Positions 38,996 to 47,539 of a stretch of 64,000 nucleotides of DNA are shown here, in pieces. The translations under genes and the position numbers were made by a program. A model generated the notes under the pieces. The model worked only from the letters and a program-made list of their open reading frames with translations, was not told the origin of the DNA and ran no database searches. The DNA is from Devosia pacifica (GTDB lineage Bacteria > Pseudomonadota > Alphaproteobacteria > Rhizobiales > Devosiaceae). Numbering within the stretch: position 1 is the first letter of the stretch; every line of letters begins with the position of its first letter. The stretch lies in the NCBI RefSeq assembly GCF_014652635.1, contig NZ_BMZE01000001.1:816051-880050 (forward strand), read 5' to 3'.

Positions 38996-41218
38996 CTATG
39001 CAGAAGCAACGGGCTCCGCGTCAGCCTCCCGGATGCCAGTCTCTATGTCTACCGAAACCGATTTGAAAGCCGGGGTCTGTGAGCGCGGATCCACTTCTGT
39101 CCCCACCAGAACATTTGCTTCCGGGTAATACGCCATCGCGCTGCCACGCGGCAGGTCGAACGCGGTTACCACGGCCGACATTGTTCCGGCGGCGGATCGC
39201 AAGGTAATGCGCTGGCCTTCGCTCAGATTGCGCTCAGCCATATCGCGCGGGTTAAAGAAAACCGCGTCGCGCCCGGCATTGTTGCGATAGCTGTCGTTCT
39301 CTTCGTAGATGATCGTATTGAACTGGCCTTCGGAGCGCACCGTCGCCAGGCGAAAGCTGTTGTCCTGAAGGTCAGGAATTGGCGTTATGACGAAATGCGC
39401 AAGCCCATCCGCCGTGCCAAAGCTCGGCGTATGAAGCATCCGGTTCTTGATGTGGAATTCCTTGCGCGCCACCTCGATATCGGCAAGTTCTTCCATGCCG
39501 GGCACGATCTTTGAAATGGCCTCGCGAACGCGCCGGTGCTGGGCGAACGCTTCGAAATCGATCGGCCCATCCGGCATCAGGCGTTTGCCGATCTCGCAGA
39601 TGATCTGGCTCTCAGGGCGCACATTGTCGAGCCGATGAATGCCGCCATCGGACAGGCGAACATAGTTGAACATCGACTCCTGGGTGGTCGGCTCCCATTC
39701 CTCGTCACGCGCGGTGACCGGCAGCACCATGACCTCGCCATCCCCCAGACCGTGAACATGTCCCAAGTTCAGCGTCGTCGTCAGGAACAGCTTGAAGCCG
39801 ATCCGTCCCAGCGCCCGATCGGCAAATTCGGTATTCGGCGTGGCGCCGCGCAAATTGCCACCCATGACTACGGCCGCGTCGATCTCGCCGCGCTCGGCGG
39901 CCTGCATGCCTGCCATGGTGTCGAAGCCCTTGGACTTCGGAAAGCTCACCCCGAATGCCGCTTCCATTTTGGCAAGAACATCGCCGGCCAATACCGGCTT
40001 CACGCCAATCGTGCCGATACCCTGAACGTTCGAGTGCCCGCGCAGAGGAAGTAAGCCTGCATGCTGGCGCCCCACCATCCCGCGAAGGGTCGCGAGGTTG
40101 GCAATGGCTTCAACATTCTCGACGCCATGGCGATGATGAGTCATCCCCATGCCCCAGGCAAACACCGCATTTCGCGCGGCCCCATAAAGCCGCGCCACCC
40201 GCCGGATGTCTTCCTGCTCGAGCCCGGTGGCAGCCTCGATCTGCTCCCAGGAAAGGTCTTCGAGATCAGCGATATAGTTTGAAAAGCCGGATGTATGCGC
40301 GATTATGAACTCGCGGTCCTCGAGACGCTCCTCCAGCACCGCCTTGGCCAGTCCCTTCAACAGGGCAATATCGGACCCGATACGCGGCTGCAGGTACTCC
40401 GAAGCGATGTCGGTACCGCCCTTGAGCATCGAGCCCGGCGACTTCGGGACCGCGAATTTCACTAGACCCGGCTCGCGCGCCGGGTTGATGACGACCACCT
40501 GCCCGCCATTGTCGCGGCAATGCTTGAGCATGTGGATGAAGCGCGGATGGTTGGACGATGGATTGGCGCCAATCACGAAAATCAGGTCGGCGTGCTTGAG
40601 ATCCGCCAGCTCAACAGTGGCCGTACCCTTGCCAATCGTCGAGGCCAGCCCCTCGCTCGTCGCCTGATGACAATAATAAGAGCAGTTGTTGACGTTGTTG
40701 GTGCCATACGCCCGAGCCAGCAGCTGGAACAGAAAGCCGGCTTCGTTCGAGGAGCGGCCCGATGAATAAAAGAAGGTTCGGTTCGGTTCGACATCACGCA
40801 AACGATCAGCCGCGAGGTCAAGCGCCTCGTCCCATCCAATCGGCTCGTAGCGATCTGAGCCCTTGCGTTTCATCAGCGGTGTGTTGAGCCGACCGAGACG
40901 CTCCATCTCGCGTCCCGTCAGCTCGGCCATATCAGCCAGCGGATGCTTGAAGATTTCAACCGGGATAGGCGGCTGGATGTCGGTTGACTGTGCCTGTACG
41001 GACTTATTGCAGACCGAGGGGAACTCTCCGAGCTCGTTGGTCATCCCGCCCTTCTGGCCGCCCATGCCATAAGCGCAAGCCTTGCAGGCGTTTTTCGCCC
41101 CGAGCGCTTTTGCAGCGCGGCCGATCCCGATGCGCGACACCGTCTGCAGGGTGTAGAGCACCTTCTTGGGGCCACCACCCACTATCTTGCGTTCTTTTTG
41201 CGCCACTCTCGCCTCCAC
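38996..41218 (-). CDS. FdhF/YdeP family molybdopterin oxidoreductase
   Basis: A molybdopterin-guanine-dinucleotide enzyme of about 740 residues, of the YdeP (acid-resistance) type. The N-terminal KNACKACAYGMGGQKGG holds only two of the usual four Fe-S cysteines. The pterin region has SSGRSSNEAGFLFQLLAR, NCSYYCHQATSEGL, VIGANPSSNHPRF, and VVMGGNLRGATPN. The MoCo-binding C-terminal domain begins near FRLATVRSEGQFNTII. The reaction is not established for the family. The start is GTG: 41218, or 41206, which is preceded by GGAGG at five bases and is at least as likely. There is no twin-arginine signal, so it should be cytoplasmic. Confidence 0.9.
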   Translation of the reverse strand: MEARVAQKERKIVGGGPKKVLYTLQTVSRIGIGRAAKALGAKNACKACAYGMGGQKGGMTNELGEFPSVCNKSVQAQSTDIQPPIPVEIFKHPLADMAELTGREMERLGRLNTPLMKRKGSDRYEPIGWDEALDLAADRLRDVEPNRTFFYSSGRSSNEAGFLFQLLARAYGTNNVNNCSYYCHQATSEGLASTIGKGTATVELADLKHADLIFVIGANPSSNHPRFIHMLKHCRDNGGQVVVINPAREPGLVKFAVPKSPGSMLKGGTDIASEYLQPRIGSDIALLKGLAKAVLEERLEDREFIIAHTSGFSNYIADLEDLSWEQIEAATGLEQEDIRRVARLYGAARNAVFAWGMGMTHHRHGVENVEAIANLATLRGMVGRQHAGLLPLRGHSNVQGIGTIGVKPVLAGDVLAKMEAAFGVSFPKSKGFDTMAGMQAAERGEIDAAVVMGGNLRGATPNTEFADRALGRIGFKLFLTTTLNLGHVHGLGDGEVMVLPVTARDEEWEPTTQESMFNYVRLSDGGIHRLDNVRPESQIICEIGKRLMPDGPIDFEAFAQHRRVREAISKIVPGMEELADIEVARKEFHIKNRMLHTPSFGTADGLAHFVITPIPDLQDNSFRLATVRSEGQFNTIIYEENDSYRNNAGRDAVFFNPRDMAERNLSEGQRITLRSAAGTMSAVVTAFDLPRGSAMAYYPEANVLVGTEVDPRSQTPAFKSVSVDIETGIREADAEPVASA

Positions 41219-41337
41219 TCCAAGACACGCTACAGCCGGCGGATGAGCGCTGCAATGCGGTTACCTCGATCACGTTGAGGAACACACCTGTTGGCACTCC
41301 GTTTCTGCAGCACTGCACTCATCCAAGGAGACGCACA

Positions 41338-41871
41338 ATGAAAACCAAGCTCATGGCATGTATCTGCGGCGCTGCGCTGATGACCGCCCCTGCCCTGGCT
41401 CAGGACCAGTCTGCTATGGCCACCTTCATGAACACCGAAGGCGAAGAAGTGGGTTCTGCCGAACTGATGCAGACCGAAGCCGGCGTCGAGATAACCGCGA
41501 CGGTTTCCGGTCTGACGGAAGGCGAGCATGGCTTCCATATTCATGAAACCGGCGATTGCGACCCCTCGAACGGCTTCGATTCTGCCGGGGGACACTACAA
41601 TCCGACCGACAATCAGCATGGTTTTGATAATCCCGAGGGCCCCCACGCTGGGGACATGGAAAACCAGGTCGCTGATGTCGACGGGAACCTCTCGGCAGAC
41701 GTGGTGAACGACCGCGTGTCGCTGATTGAGGGCGAAGAAGGCTACCTCTTCGACGAAGACGGCTCCGCCCTGATGATCCACGCCGAGGCCGACGATTACA
41801 TGACCGATCCGGGCGGTGATGCCGGCTCGCGCGTCGCCTGCGCCGTGGTCGAGCCTGCAGACGGCATGTAA
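41338..41871 (+). CDS. sodC: Superoxide dismutase [Cu-Zn], periplasmic
   Basis: A 177-residue product with a cleavable signal (MKTKLMACICGAALMTAPALAQ). Metal ligands and structural residues are in HGFHIHETGDC, GGHYNP, PEGPHAGDM and ALMIHAEADDY, and the second disulfide Cys is in SRVACAVV. It removes periplasmic superoxide. AAGGAG ends 7 bases before ATG 41338. The mature part is strongly acidic. Its stop is 4 bases from that of the convergent ABC permease. Confidence 0.96.
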   Translation: MKTKLMACICGAALMTAPALAQDQSAMATFMNTEGEEVGSAELMQTEAGVEITATVSGLTEGEHGFHIHETGDCDPSNGFDSAGGHYNPTDNQHGFDNPEGPHAGDMENQVADVDGNLSADVVNDRVSLIEGEEGYLFDEDGSALMIHAEADDYMTDPGGDAGSRVACAVVEPADGM

Positions 41872-41875
41872 GCCG

Positions 41876-42694
41876 TCATGCAGCCATGCTGGAGCGGTGC
41901 GCCCATCCGGTCATGCGCCGCTCCAGCCACGCCATCAGTGCGTACATGGCGATGCCTTCGACCGCGAGCATGATCAGCCCTGCGAACACCAGCGGCACGT
42001 TGAACTGGCTTTGTGCCGAAGCCATCATGTTCCCCAGGCCATTGTTCGATGCAACGGTCTCTGAAATCACCGAGCCCACGAAAGCCAGGGTGATCGCCAC
42101 CTTCAGCGAGCCGAAGAAGTACGGCATCGAGCGCGGGATTCCCACTTTCAACATGATGTCCATCTTCTTGGCGCCAAGCGCGCGCAGCACGTCTTCGGTC
42201 TCCGGCTCTATCGTCGCGAGGCCCGTTGCGACGTTGACGACGATGGGAAAGAACGAGATCAGGAACGCCGTCAGCACAGCGGGAACAGTGCCAATCCCGA
42301 ACCAGATCACGAGGATCGGCACCAGTGCCACCTTTGGAATGGCGTTGAACCCCACCATGATCGGATAGAGCCCTGCATAAATCGCGCGCGACCAGCCGAT
42401 CAGCAGGCCAATCGCCATTCCAGCGACCACCGCGATCAGAAACCCTAGCGTCGTCGTATAGAATGTCTGCAGGGAATTCTTCCAGATTGGCGACCAGTAC
42501 TGGACAATCGCCTGGAATACGCGGGATGGCGCCGGCAGCACCGTGTGTGGCAGCCCGGAGATAATCACCGCAAGCTCCCACAAGACGAACAGCCCGATTG
42601 TGTAAAGAACCGGCGCCAGCTTGATCCAGTTGATGCGAAATGCGGGCTTTGGCGGGGTCGCGGCAACCGCATTGTTTTCGGTAACGGTACTCAT
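41876..42694 (-). CDS. ABC transporter permease (SsuC/ThiX-like)
   Basis: An inner-membrane permease of 272 residues with six membrane helices and the BPD_transp_1 EAA-like loop ALGAKKMDIMLKVGIPRSMPYFF. It resembles permeases of the nitrate/taurine/pyrimidine-precursor group. Its ATG overlaps the stop of the ATPase gene (ATGA at 42691-42694), so it completes a three-gene importer with the two genes upstream. Confidence 0.93.
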   Translation of the reverse strand: MSTVTENNAVAATPPKPAFRINWIKLAPVLYTIGLFVLWELAVIISGLPHTVLPAPSRVFQAIVQYWSPIWKNSLQTFYTTTLGFLIAVVAGMAIGLLIGWSRAIYAGLYPIMVGFNAIPKVALVPILVIWFGIGTVPAVLTAFLISFFPIVVNVATGLATIEPETEDVLRALGAKKMDIMLKVGIPRSMPYFFGSLKVAITLAFVGSVISETVASNNGLGNMMASAQSQFNVPLVFAGLIMLAVEGIAMYALMAWLERRMTGWAHRSSMAA

Positions 42695-43476
42695 GCCAGC
42701 TCCCGTGCATTGGCGATCTCGCCATGCAGCGCCTGAACCATCTCGTTGAATTCGGGCCGGTACATGATCTCGAGATCACGCGGCCGCTCGAACGGCACCG
42801 GATGTTCGGCTACCACCCTGCCGGGCCGAGCGCTCATCACAACCACCCGGTCGGCCAGAAACACTGATTCACGCAGGTCGTGCGTTACCAGCACAATCGT
42901 CACGTCGCGGCTGGCATGCAGGTCCCTGATTACGCACCATAGCTCTTCGCGCGTGAAGGCATCGAGCGCACCAAACGGCTCGTCCAGCATCAATAGCTCG
43001 GGCTCATGGATCAATGCGCGGCACAAATTGGCGCGTTGCTGCATACCTCCGGAAAGCTGCCAGGGATATTTTGAGCCGAACCCCTTCAGCCCGACCGTCT
43101 CCAGCAGCGCTTCGGCCTGCGCCACATATTCGTCCTTGTGCTTGCGCAGCCGATGTCGATGCTTCTCAACGATCTCTAGCGGCAGCAGCACATTGTCGAG
43201 CGTTGTCCGCCAAGGCAGCATTGTCGGGTTCTGGAATGCCATGCCAACGATGGAAACTGGCTTGGTCACCTCGTGGCCGGCCACGACCACCGCACCCTTT
43301 TGCGGGATATGCAACCCGGTAACGAGCTTCATCAGGGTCGACTTGCCGCAACCGGATGGGCCGACCACTGCGGTAAAGTCTCTGCGCGCAATCGACAGAT
43401 CGAGACCCGAAACGGCCAGCGTGCCCTCCGGACCGCCATAGCGCATGTCGACATTTTCAATGCTCACAAGAGCCAT
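42691..43476 (-). CDS. ABC transporter ATP-binding protein (SsuB/TauB-like)
   Basis: An ATPase of 261 residues: Walker A VVGPSGCGKSTLMKLV, signature QLSGGMQQRANLCRAL, Walker B LLMLDEPFGALDAFTREEL, and the switch His in VLVTHDLRESVFLADRV. The set matches the nitrate/sulfonate/taurine subfamily. ATG 43476 follows GGGGGGA and is preferred over an upstream in-frame start. It pairs with the overlapping permease gene. Confidence 0.94.
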   Translation of the reverse strand: MALVSIENVDMRYGGPEGTLAVSGLDLSIARRDFTAVVGPSGCGKSTLMKLVTGLHIPQKGAVVVAGHEVTKPVSIVGMAFQNPTMLPWRTTLDNVLLPLEIVEKHRHRLRKHKDEYVAQAEALLETVGLKGFGSKYPWQLSGGMQQRANLCRALIHEPELLMLDEPFGALDAFTREELWCVIRDLHASRDVTIVLVTHDLRESVFLADRVVVMSARPGRVVAEHPVPFERPRDLEIMYRPEFNEMVQALHGEIANARELA

Positions 43477-43528
43477 GGCGTCCCCCCGCTCGAGGCGGCC
43501 CGGCATTTTTCGCCGGGCCACTTCAGTA

Positions 43529-44548
43529 TTATGGCAGCATGCGCTCTTCTGCGGGCGGCAGATAGTCCGGATTGAACACCTCTTCCGCCGTCACATTGCC
43601 TTCGAGGTCCATCGACGTTCCAAGCATCTCGATGGAGTCCGAGAGCCGCGCCATGTCCACATCGCCGAACCCGTTCTCGACAACGTATGGCGTGCGGATA
43701 TTGGTCTCGTTCGCCATTTCGAGACGACGGGTTTCGGTTTCGAGGTTCAGCGTCTCGTTGCGCGTGAGAACCGCCTGGGCACCCGCCTCAGGATCGGCCA
43801 CAGCGTCAGCGAAACCCTTGGCCAGGGCCCTGAGGAAACCTTCAACAGCGTCAGGATTCTCTTCGGCGAACGTCTCGTTGACGAGAATGGCATTGCCGTA
43901 AAGATCAAGACCGTTGTCGGCAAACAGGATGGTCGAGATATCGTCCTCAGGCACGCCGTTGGCCAAGAGGTTCAGGACCACAGAGAAGGAAAAGCCGAAT
44001 ACGGCATCCACGTCTCCGCTGGCCAGCATCGGCTCGCGCACCGGAAATCCGATATTCTCGATGGTGATATCGGACGTGTCGATATCCGCCGCCTCAACAA
44101 AGGCCGGCCATTGCGCAAACGCGCCATCCGGCGGCGGGGCGCCAAGTGTCTTGCCTTCGAGCGATGCGGGGTCTTCCGTGACACCCAGCGACTTGCGTCC
44201 GACAACGGAAAACACCGGCTTGTCGTAGATCATCATCACCGCCTCGACAGGCTGCGACGGGTCTTCATCGAGGAACTTGATCAGCGAGTTGATGTCGCCG
44301 AACCCCATGTCATAGGCGCCCGTCGCCACACGCGGGATCGCCTCTACCGAGCCATTGCCGGTGTCGATCGTGACATTGAGGCCCTCTTCTTCAAAATAGC
44401 CGTTGTCTTCCGCCAGAAGAAAACCGGCTGCCGGTCCCTCGAAGCGCCAATCCAGCGTAAAGCGGATATCAGTTTGTGCCATTGCCGGCGTTGCCGCCAT
44501 GCAACCGATCACCGCCAGCGCAATACCCTTAGCCTTGGCTCCCGTCAT
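43529..44548 (-). CDS. ABC transporter substrate-binding protein (NMT1/THI5-like)
   Basis: A periplasmic binding protein of 339 residues with a signal peptide (about 1-25, ending AATPAMAQ). The mature start TDIRFTLDWRFEGPAAGFLLAEDNGYFEEEGL and VATGAYDMGFGDINSLIKF match the THI5/NMT1 fold used for pyrimidine (HMP) precursors, riboflavin, taurine and similar small molecules. The ligand cannot be told from sequence. AAGGGG lies before ATG 44548. No riboswitch or biosynthetic gene is adjacent to suggest thiamine. Confidence 0.92.
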   Translation of the reverse strand: MTGAKAKGIALAVIGCMAATPAMAQTDIRFTLDWRFEGPAAGFLLAEDNGYFEEEGLNVTIDTGNGSVEAIPRVATGAYDMGFGDINSLIKFLDEDPSQPVEAVMMIYDKPVFSVVGRKSLGVTEDPASLEGKTLGAPPPDGAFAQWPAFVEAADIDTSDITIENIGFPVREPMLASGDVDAVFGFSFSVVLNLLANGVPEDDISTILFADNGLDLYGNAILVNETFAEENPDAVEGFLRALAKGFADAVADPEAGAQAVLTRNETLNLETETRRLEMANETNIRTPYVVENGFGDVDMARLSDSIEMLGTSMDLEGNVTAEEVFNPDYLPPAEERMLP

Positions 44549-44707
44549 TCCACACCCCTTGTCATTGTTGCTGCATTTGCTTTCCGCCAGCAAAGCGCAG
44601 CCAACAGCGCTTCGCAAGGCAAAAATGCACAATATGAAGCCAACATCCATACACGCGCACTTAATAGGCAGCGTGCACACAGTTGAGGCAAGCACTCTGG
44701 GCAGCTT

Positions 44708-45172
44708 TCAAATGGGAAGGCCCGATCGATCCTTCACAGTGCGAATGCACAGATTGGAATGGATACGCGCGACCCCCGGCAACCTGGCATTGAGGCTCCG
44801 GTGCAGACGTTCAAAGTCCTCATGGTCACGACAGATCACGCGCAACAAGTAGTCCGCCTGTCCCGCCATCAGCTGACACTCGAGCACTTCGGGAATATCG
44901 CGTACCGCTGCCTCGAACGCGTCGAGCGCCTTTTCACTCTGGCTTGTCAGCCCCACCTCAATGAAAAACTGCATGGTGAAGCCGAGCCGGTCGGCATCAA
45001 GATGCGCCCGATAGCCATCTATCGCGCCGCGCTCCTCGAGAGCCTTCAAACGCCGATGGCAGGCCGAGGCCGAAAGCCCGACGGCATCACCGAGCTCCTG
45101 CACGCTGCGGCGGCTGTCCTGCTGCAGCGCCCGCAACAAGTTCCGGTCGATCTGATCGAGCTGCAATGCCAT
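44708..45172 (-). CDS. Lrp/AsnC family transcriptional regulator
   Basis: A regulator of 154 residues: N-terminal helix-turn-helix QDSRRSVQELGDAVGLSASACHRRLKALEE in two halves, then a RAM ligand domain (about 65-145) with VLECQLMAGQADYLLRVICRD. It diverges from the alanine dehydrogenase gene with 122 bases between, the usual arrangement for an alanine-responsive activator (AldR/Lrp type). The start is ATG 45172 (MALQLDQIDRN). The 159 bases between it and the ABC genes show no feature. Confidence 0.94.
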   Translation of the reverse strand: MALQLDQIDRNLLRALQQDSRRSVQELGDAVGLSASACHRRLKALEERGAIDGYRAHLDADRLGFTMQFFIEVGLTSQSEKALDAFEAAVRDIPEVLECQLMAGQADYLLRVICRDHEDFERLHRSLNARLPGVARIHSNLCIRTVKDRSGLPI

Positions 45173-45294
45173 TGCGCCAGTCTCCAAATTTCCCGAACTA
45201 CATCCCGATGGTGGCGTGTTGCGCACCAAACTTGCAAGCACATTTCGTCCTCGCTGTGGTTTGCTTTGGCTACAGTCAATCGAGGGGATTTCAG

Positions 45295-46413
45295 ATGCTG
45301 ATCGGTGTGCCGAGAGAGATCAAGAACCATGAGTACCGCGTCGGACTGACGCCCGAGAGCGTCGCCGAACTCATCCATCATGGACATTCGGTGCTCATCG
45401 AGACCGGCGCCGGCGATGGCATCGGTGACAGCGATGAGGATTACGTCGCTGCGGGCGCCGAGATCGCGCCGGACGCGCATACGGTCTTCCAGCGCGCCGA
45501 TATGATCGTAAAGGTAAAAGAGCCCCAGGCCTCGGAACGGGCGATGTTGCGCCAGGGTCAGGTGCTGTTCACCTATCTGCATCTTGCGCCTGATCCCGCC
45601 CAGACGCGCGATCTTGTCGATTCCGGTGCCGTTGCCATCGCTTACGAAACCGTCACGGATGCCTCTGGCGGCCTGCCGCTGCTCAAGCCGATGAGCCAGG
45701 TTGCCGGGCGCATGTCGATTCAGGCTGGCGCCAACGCGCTTGAGAAGGCACACGGCGGGCGCGGCGTTCTGCTGGGCGGCGTCCCCGGTGTGCAGCCGGC
45801 CAAGGTTGTTGTCCTCGGCGGCGGTGTCGTCGGATACCACGCTGCCGAGAACGCGGTTGGCCTGTCAGCCGACGTCACGATTCTCGACAAGAGCCCGGCC
45901 GCACTCGAACGCCTTTCTGGTCATTTCGGCGCCAAGGCCCGCGTTCTGTATTCCAACAAGGCCTCGATCGCCGATGCGGTTGCCAGTGCCGATCTGGTCA
46001 TCGGCGCAGTGCTGATCCCTGGCGCTTCCGCCCCCAAGCTCGTCACGCGTGACATGCTCTCCACCATGAAGCAGGGCGCTGTGCTGGTTGATGTCGCGAT
46101 CGATCAGGGCGGGTGCTTTGAAACCTCGCACGCCACGACCCATGCCGATCCGACGTTCCTCGTCGATGGCATCGTGCACTATTGTGTGGCCAACATGCCT
46201 GGCGCTGTCGCACGCACCTCGACGTATGCGCTCAACAACGCCACGCTGCCGCACGTCGTGCGCCTTGCCAACATGGGCTGGCGTGATGCGCTGATCGCCG
46301 ATCCGCATCTGCGCGCTGGTCTCAATGTCTGGAATGGCCGCGTCACCTGCGCGCCGGTCGCTGCGGTTCAGGATTATGAATTCACAGCACCGGAAACCGT
46401 TCTGGCGGCCTGA
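45295..46413 (+). CDS. ald: Alanine dehydrogenase
   Basis: NAD-dependent reversible deamination of L-alanine to pyruvate and ammonium. The 372-residue product begins [20 protein letters not shown]. The pyruvate-binding Lys is in MIVKVKEP and the catalytic His in FTYLHLAPD; the NAD fold has [19 protein letters not shown], and [15 protein letters not shown] follows. GAGGGG precedes ATG 45295. Control by the divergent Lrp-type regulator is likely. Confidence 0.97.
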   Translation: MLIGVPREIKNHEYRVGLTPESVAELIHHGHSVLIETGAGDGIGDSDEDYVAAGAEIAPDAHTVFQRADMIVKVKEPQASERAMLRQGQVLFTYLHLAPDPAQTRDLVDSGAVAIAYETVTDASGGLPLLKPMSQVAGRMSIQAGANALEKAHGGRGVLLGGVPGVQPAKVVVLGGGVVGYHAAENAVGLSADVTILDKSPAALERLSGHFGAKARVLYSNKASIADAVASADLVIGAVLIPGASAPKLVTRDMLSTMKQGAVLVDVAIDQGGCFETSHATTHADPTFLVDGIVHYCVANMPGAVARTSTYALNNATLPHVVRLANMGWRDALIADPHLRAGLNVWNGRVTCAPVAAVQDYEFTAPETVLAA

Positions 46414-46422
46414 CGAACGAAA

Positions 46423-46448
46423 GGGACGCGAGGCTTGCCTCGCGTCCC
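46423..46448 (+). terminator. Hairpin downstream of ald
   Basis: A 12-base perfect inverted repeat GGGACGCGAGGC (46423-46434) with GCCTCGCGTCCC (46437-46448) begins 9 bases after the ald stop. No T-run follows, so it may act as a weak or Rho-assisted terminator or as a 3' stabiliser. Confidence 0.55.
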
Positions 46449-46514
46449 CTCGGGCTAACCACAAGGGAGCGTCAACCCTTCCAGCCGTCGCCCGACCGTT
46501 CCTCCGTAAGGAGG

Positions 46515-46545
46515 CCGGCGCCAGTGGGAGTGCAAGCGGCGCCGG
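46515..46545. terminator. Second hairpin between ald and the LuxR regulator gene
   Basis: An 8-pair perfect stem CCGGCGCC (46515-46522) with GGCGCCGG (46538-46545) lies between the convergent ald and response-regulator genes. It lacks a clear T-run on either side. Confidence 0.35.
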
Positions 46546-46603
46546 TTCATCAGGCTAACTGTGCGCCTTCGTTAAACGTTCCTTCACATTCTCATCGCTG
46601 CCA

Positions 46604-47539
46604 CTAGACGCCGAATGGCGACTGCATGGTTTGTACCGCCTTGATCGCGGCAGACGCGCGGTTCTCCACCCCCAGCTTGGTATAGACCTGCTCCAGATGC
46701 TTGTTGACTGTGCGCGGACTTAGCCCAAGGATTTCGCCGATATCGCGGTTGGACTTGCCGCGTGATATCCACAGAAGCACTTCGCTTTCGCGCTGTGTCA
46801 GCCCGAACCGGTTGCGCAGTGCCTCTTCCTGTCCCTCCTCCTGCTGCGCCACCAGCCGGAACAGGAATTCATCGGCACCCACCATGCCGAGATAGCTGAG
46901 GGTCAGCAGGCTCGCGCCCATCACCTCGAGATCGAATCCGCCACCGGGCGTTGCGCCATCGCTGGCATGCCGGCGCCGCCAGTCGACAAATCCCGAGCTG
47001 ATCGTTGCATGATCGGCGCTGGCATAGCCTGCCTGTTCCAGCAATTTGTTCGCCTGCGGTGTCGACCACAGCAATTCCCCAGCTTCGGCGAATGCCACCA
47101 GGTGCCGGCCAGCGGCATCAAGCGCAATGCGCGCACTGTGGGCCGTACGGGCATTGGCAAGATGCACGCGGATGCGCGCGCGCAGTTCGTCGACATTTAT
47201 TGGCTTTGAGAGATAATCGACGCCACCCACTTCGAGCGCATGCACGATGTGTTCGGTTTCCGTCAGCCCGGTCATGAAGATCACTGGCACATGCGCTAAG
47301 GCCGGCAACCCCTTGAGGCGGCGGCAGGCCTCGAAGCCGTCCAGCCCAGGCATGACTGCGTCCATCAGCACCACGTCGGGCGTGATCTTGTCGGCGATCT
47401 GCAGAGCCATTTCCCCGCTGCGCGCCACAAGAACTGTGACACCAGCCTCTTCGAGAGCGGTCGTCAGAAATCCGAGCGCCTCGGGGGAATCATCCACCAG
47501 AAGCACAATATCCTTGTCGGCCTCGATCCGCGTCATCAT
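46604..47539 (-). CDS. LuxR/NarL-type response regulator
   Basis: A regulator of 311 residues. The receiver (about 10-125) has VLLVDDSPEAL, the phospho-acceptor Asp60 in VVLMDAVMPGLDG and Lys in YLSKPINVDEL. A middle region of about 110 residues with no recognised fold follows, then a LuxR helix-turn-helix (about 245-300, LTQRESEVLLWISRGKSNRDIGEILGLSPRTV in two halves). The ATG overlaps the stop of the fused kinase (ATGA at 47536-47539), so the two form a coupled pair. It is probably the output of that kinase and a regulator of the divergent urt genes. Confidence 0.94.
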   Translation of the reverse strand: MMTRIEADKDIVLLVDDSPEALGFLTTALEEAGVTVLVARSGEMALQIADKITPDVVLMDAVMPGLDGFEACRRLKGLPALAHVPVIFMTGLTETEHIVHALEVGGVDYLSKPINVDELRARIRVHLANARTAHSARIALDAAGRHLVAFAEAGELLWSTPQANKLLEQAGYASADHATISSGFVDWRRRHASDGATPGGGFDLEVMGASLLTLSYLGMVGADEFLFRLVAQQEEGQEEALRNRFGLTQRESEVLLWISRGKSNRDIGEILGLSPRTVNKHLEQVYTKLGVENRASAAIKAVQTMQSPFGV

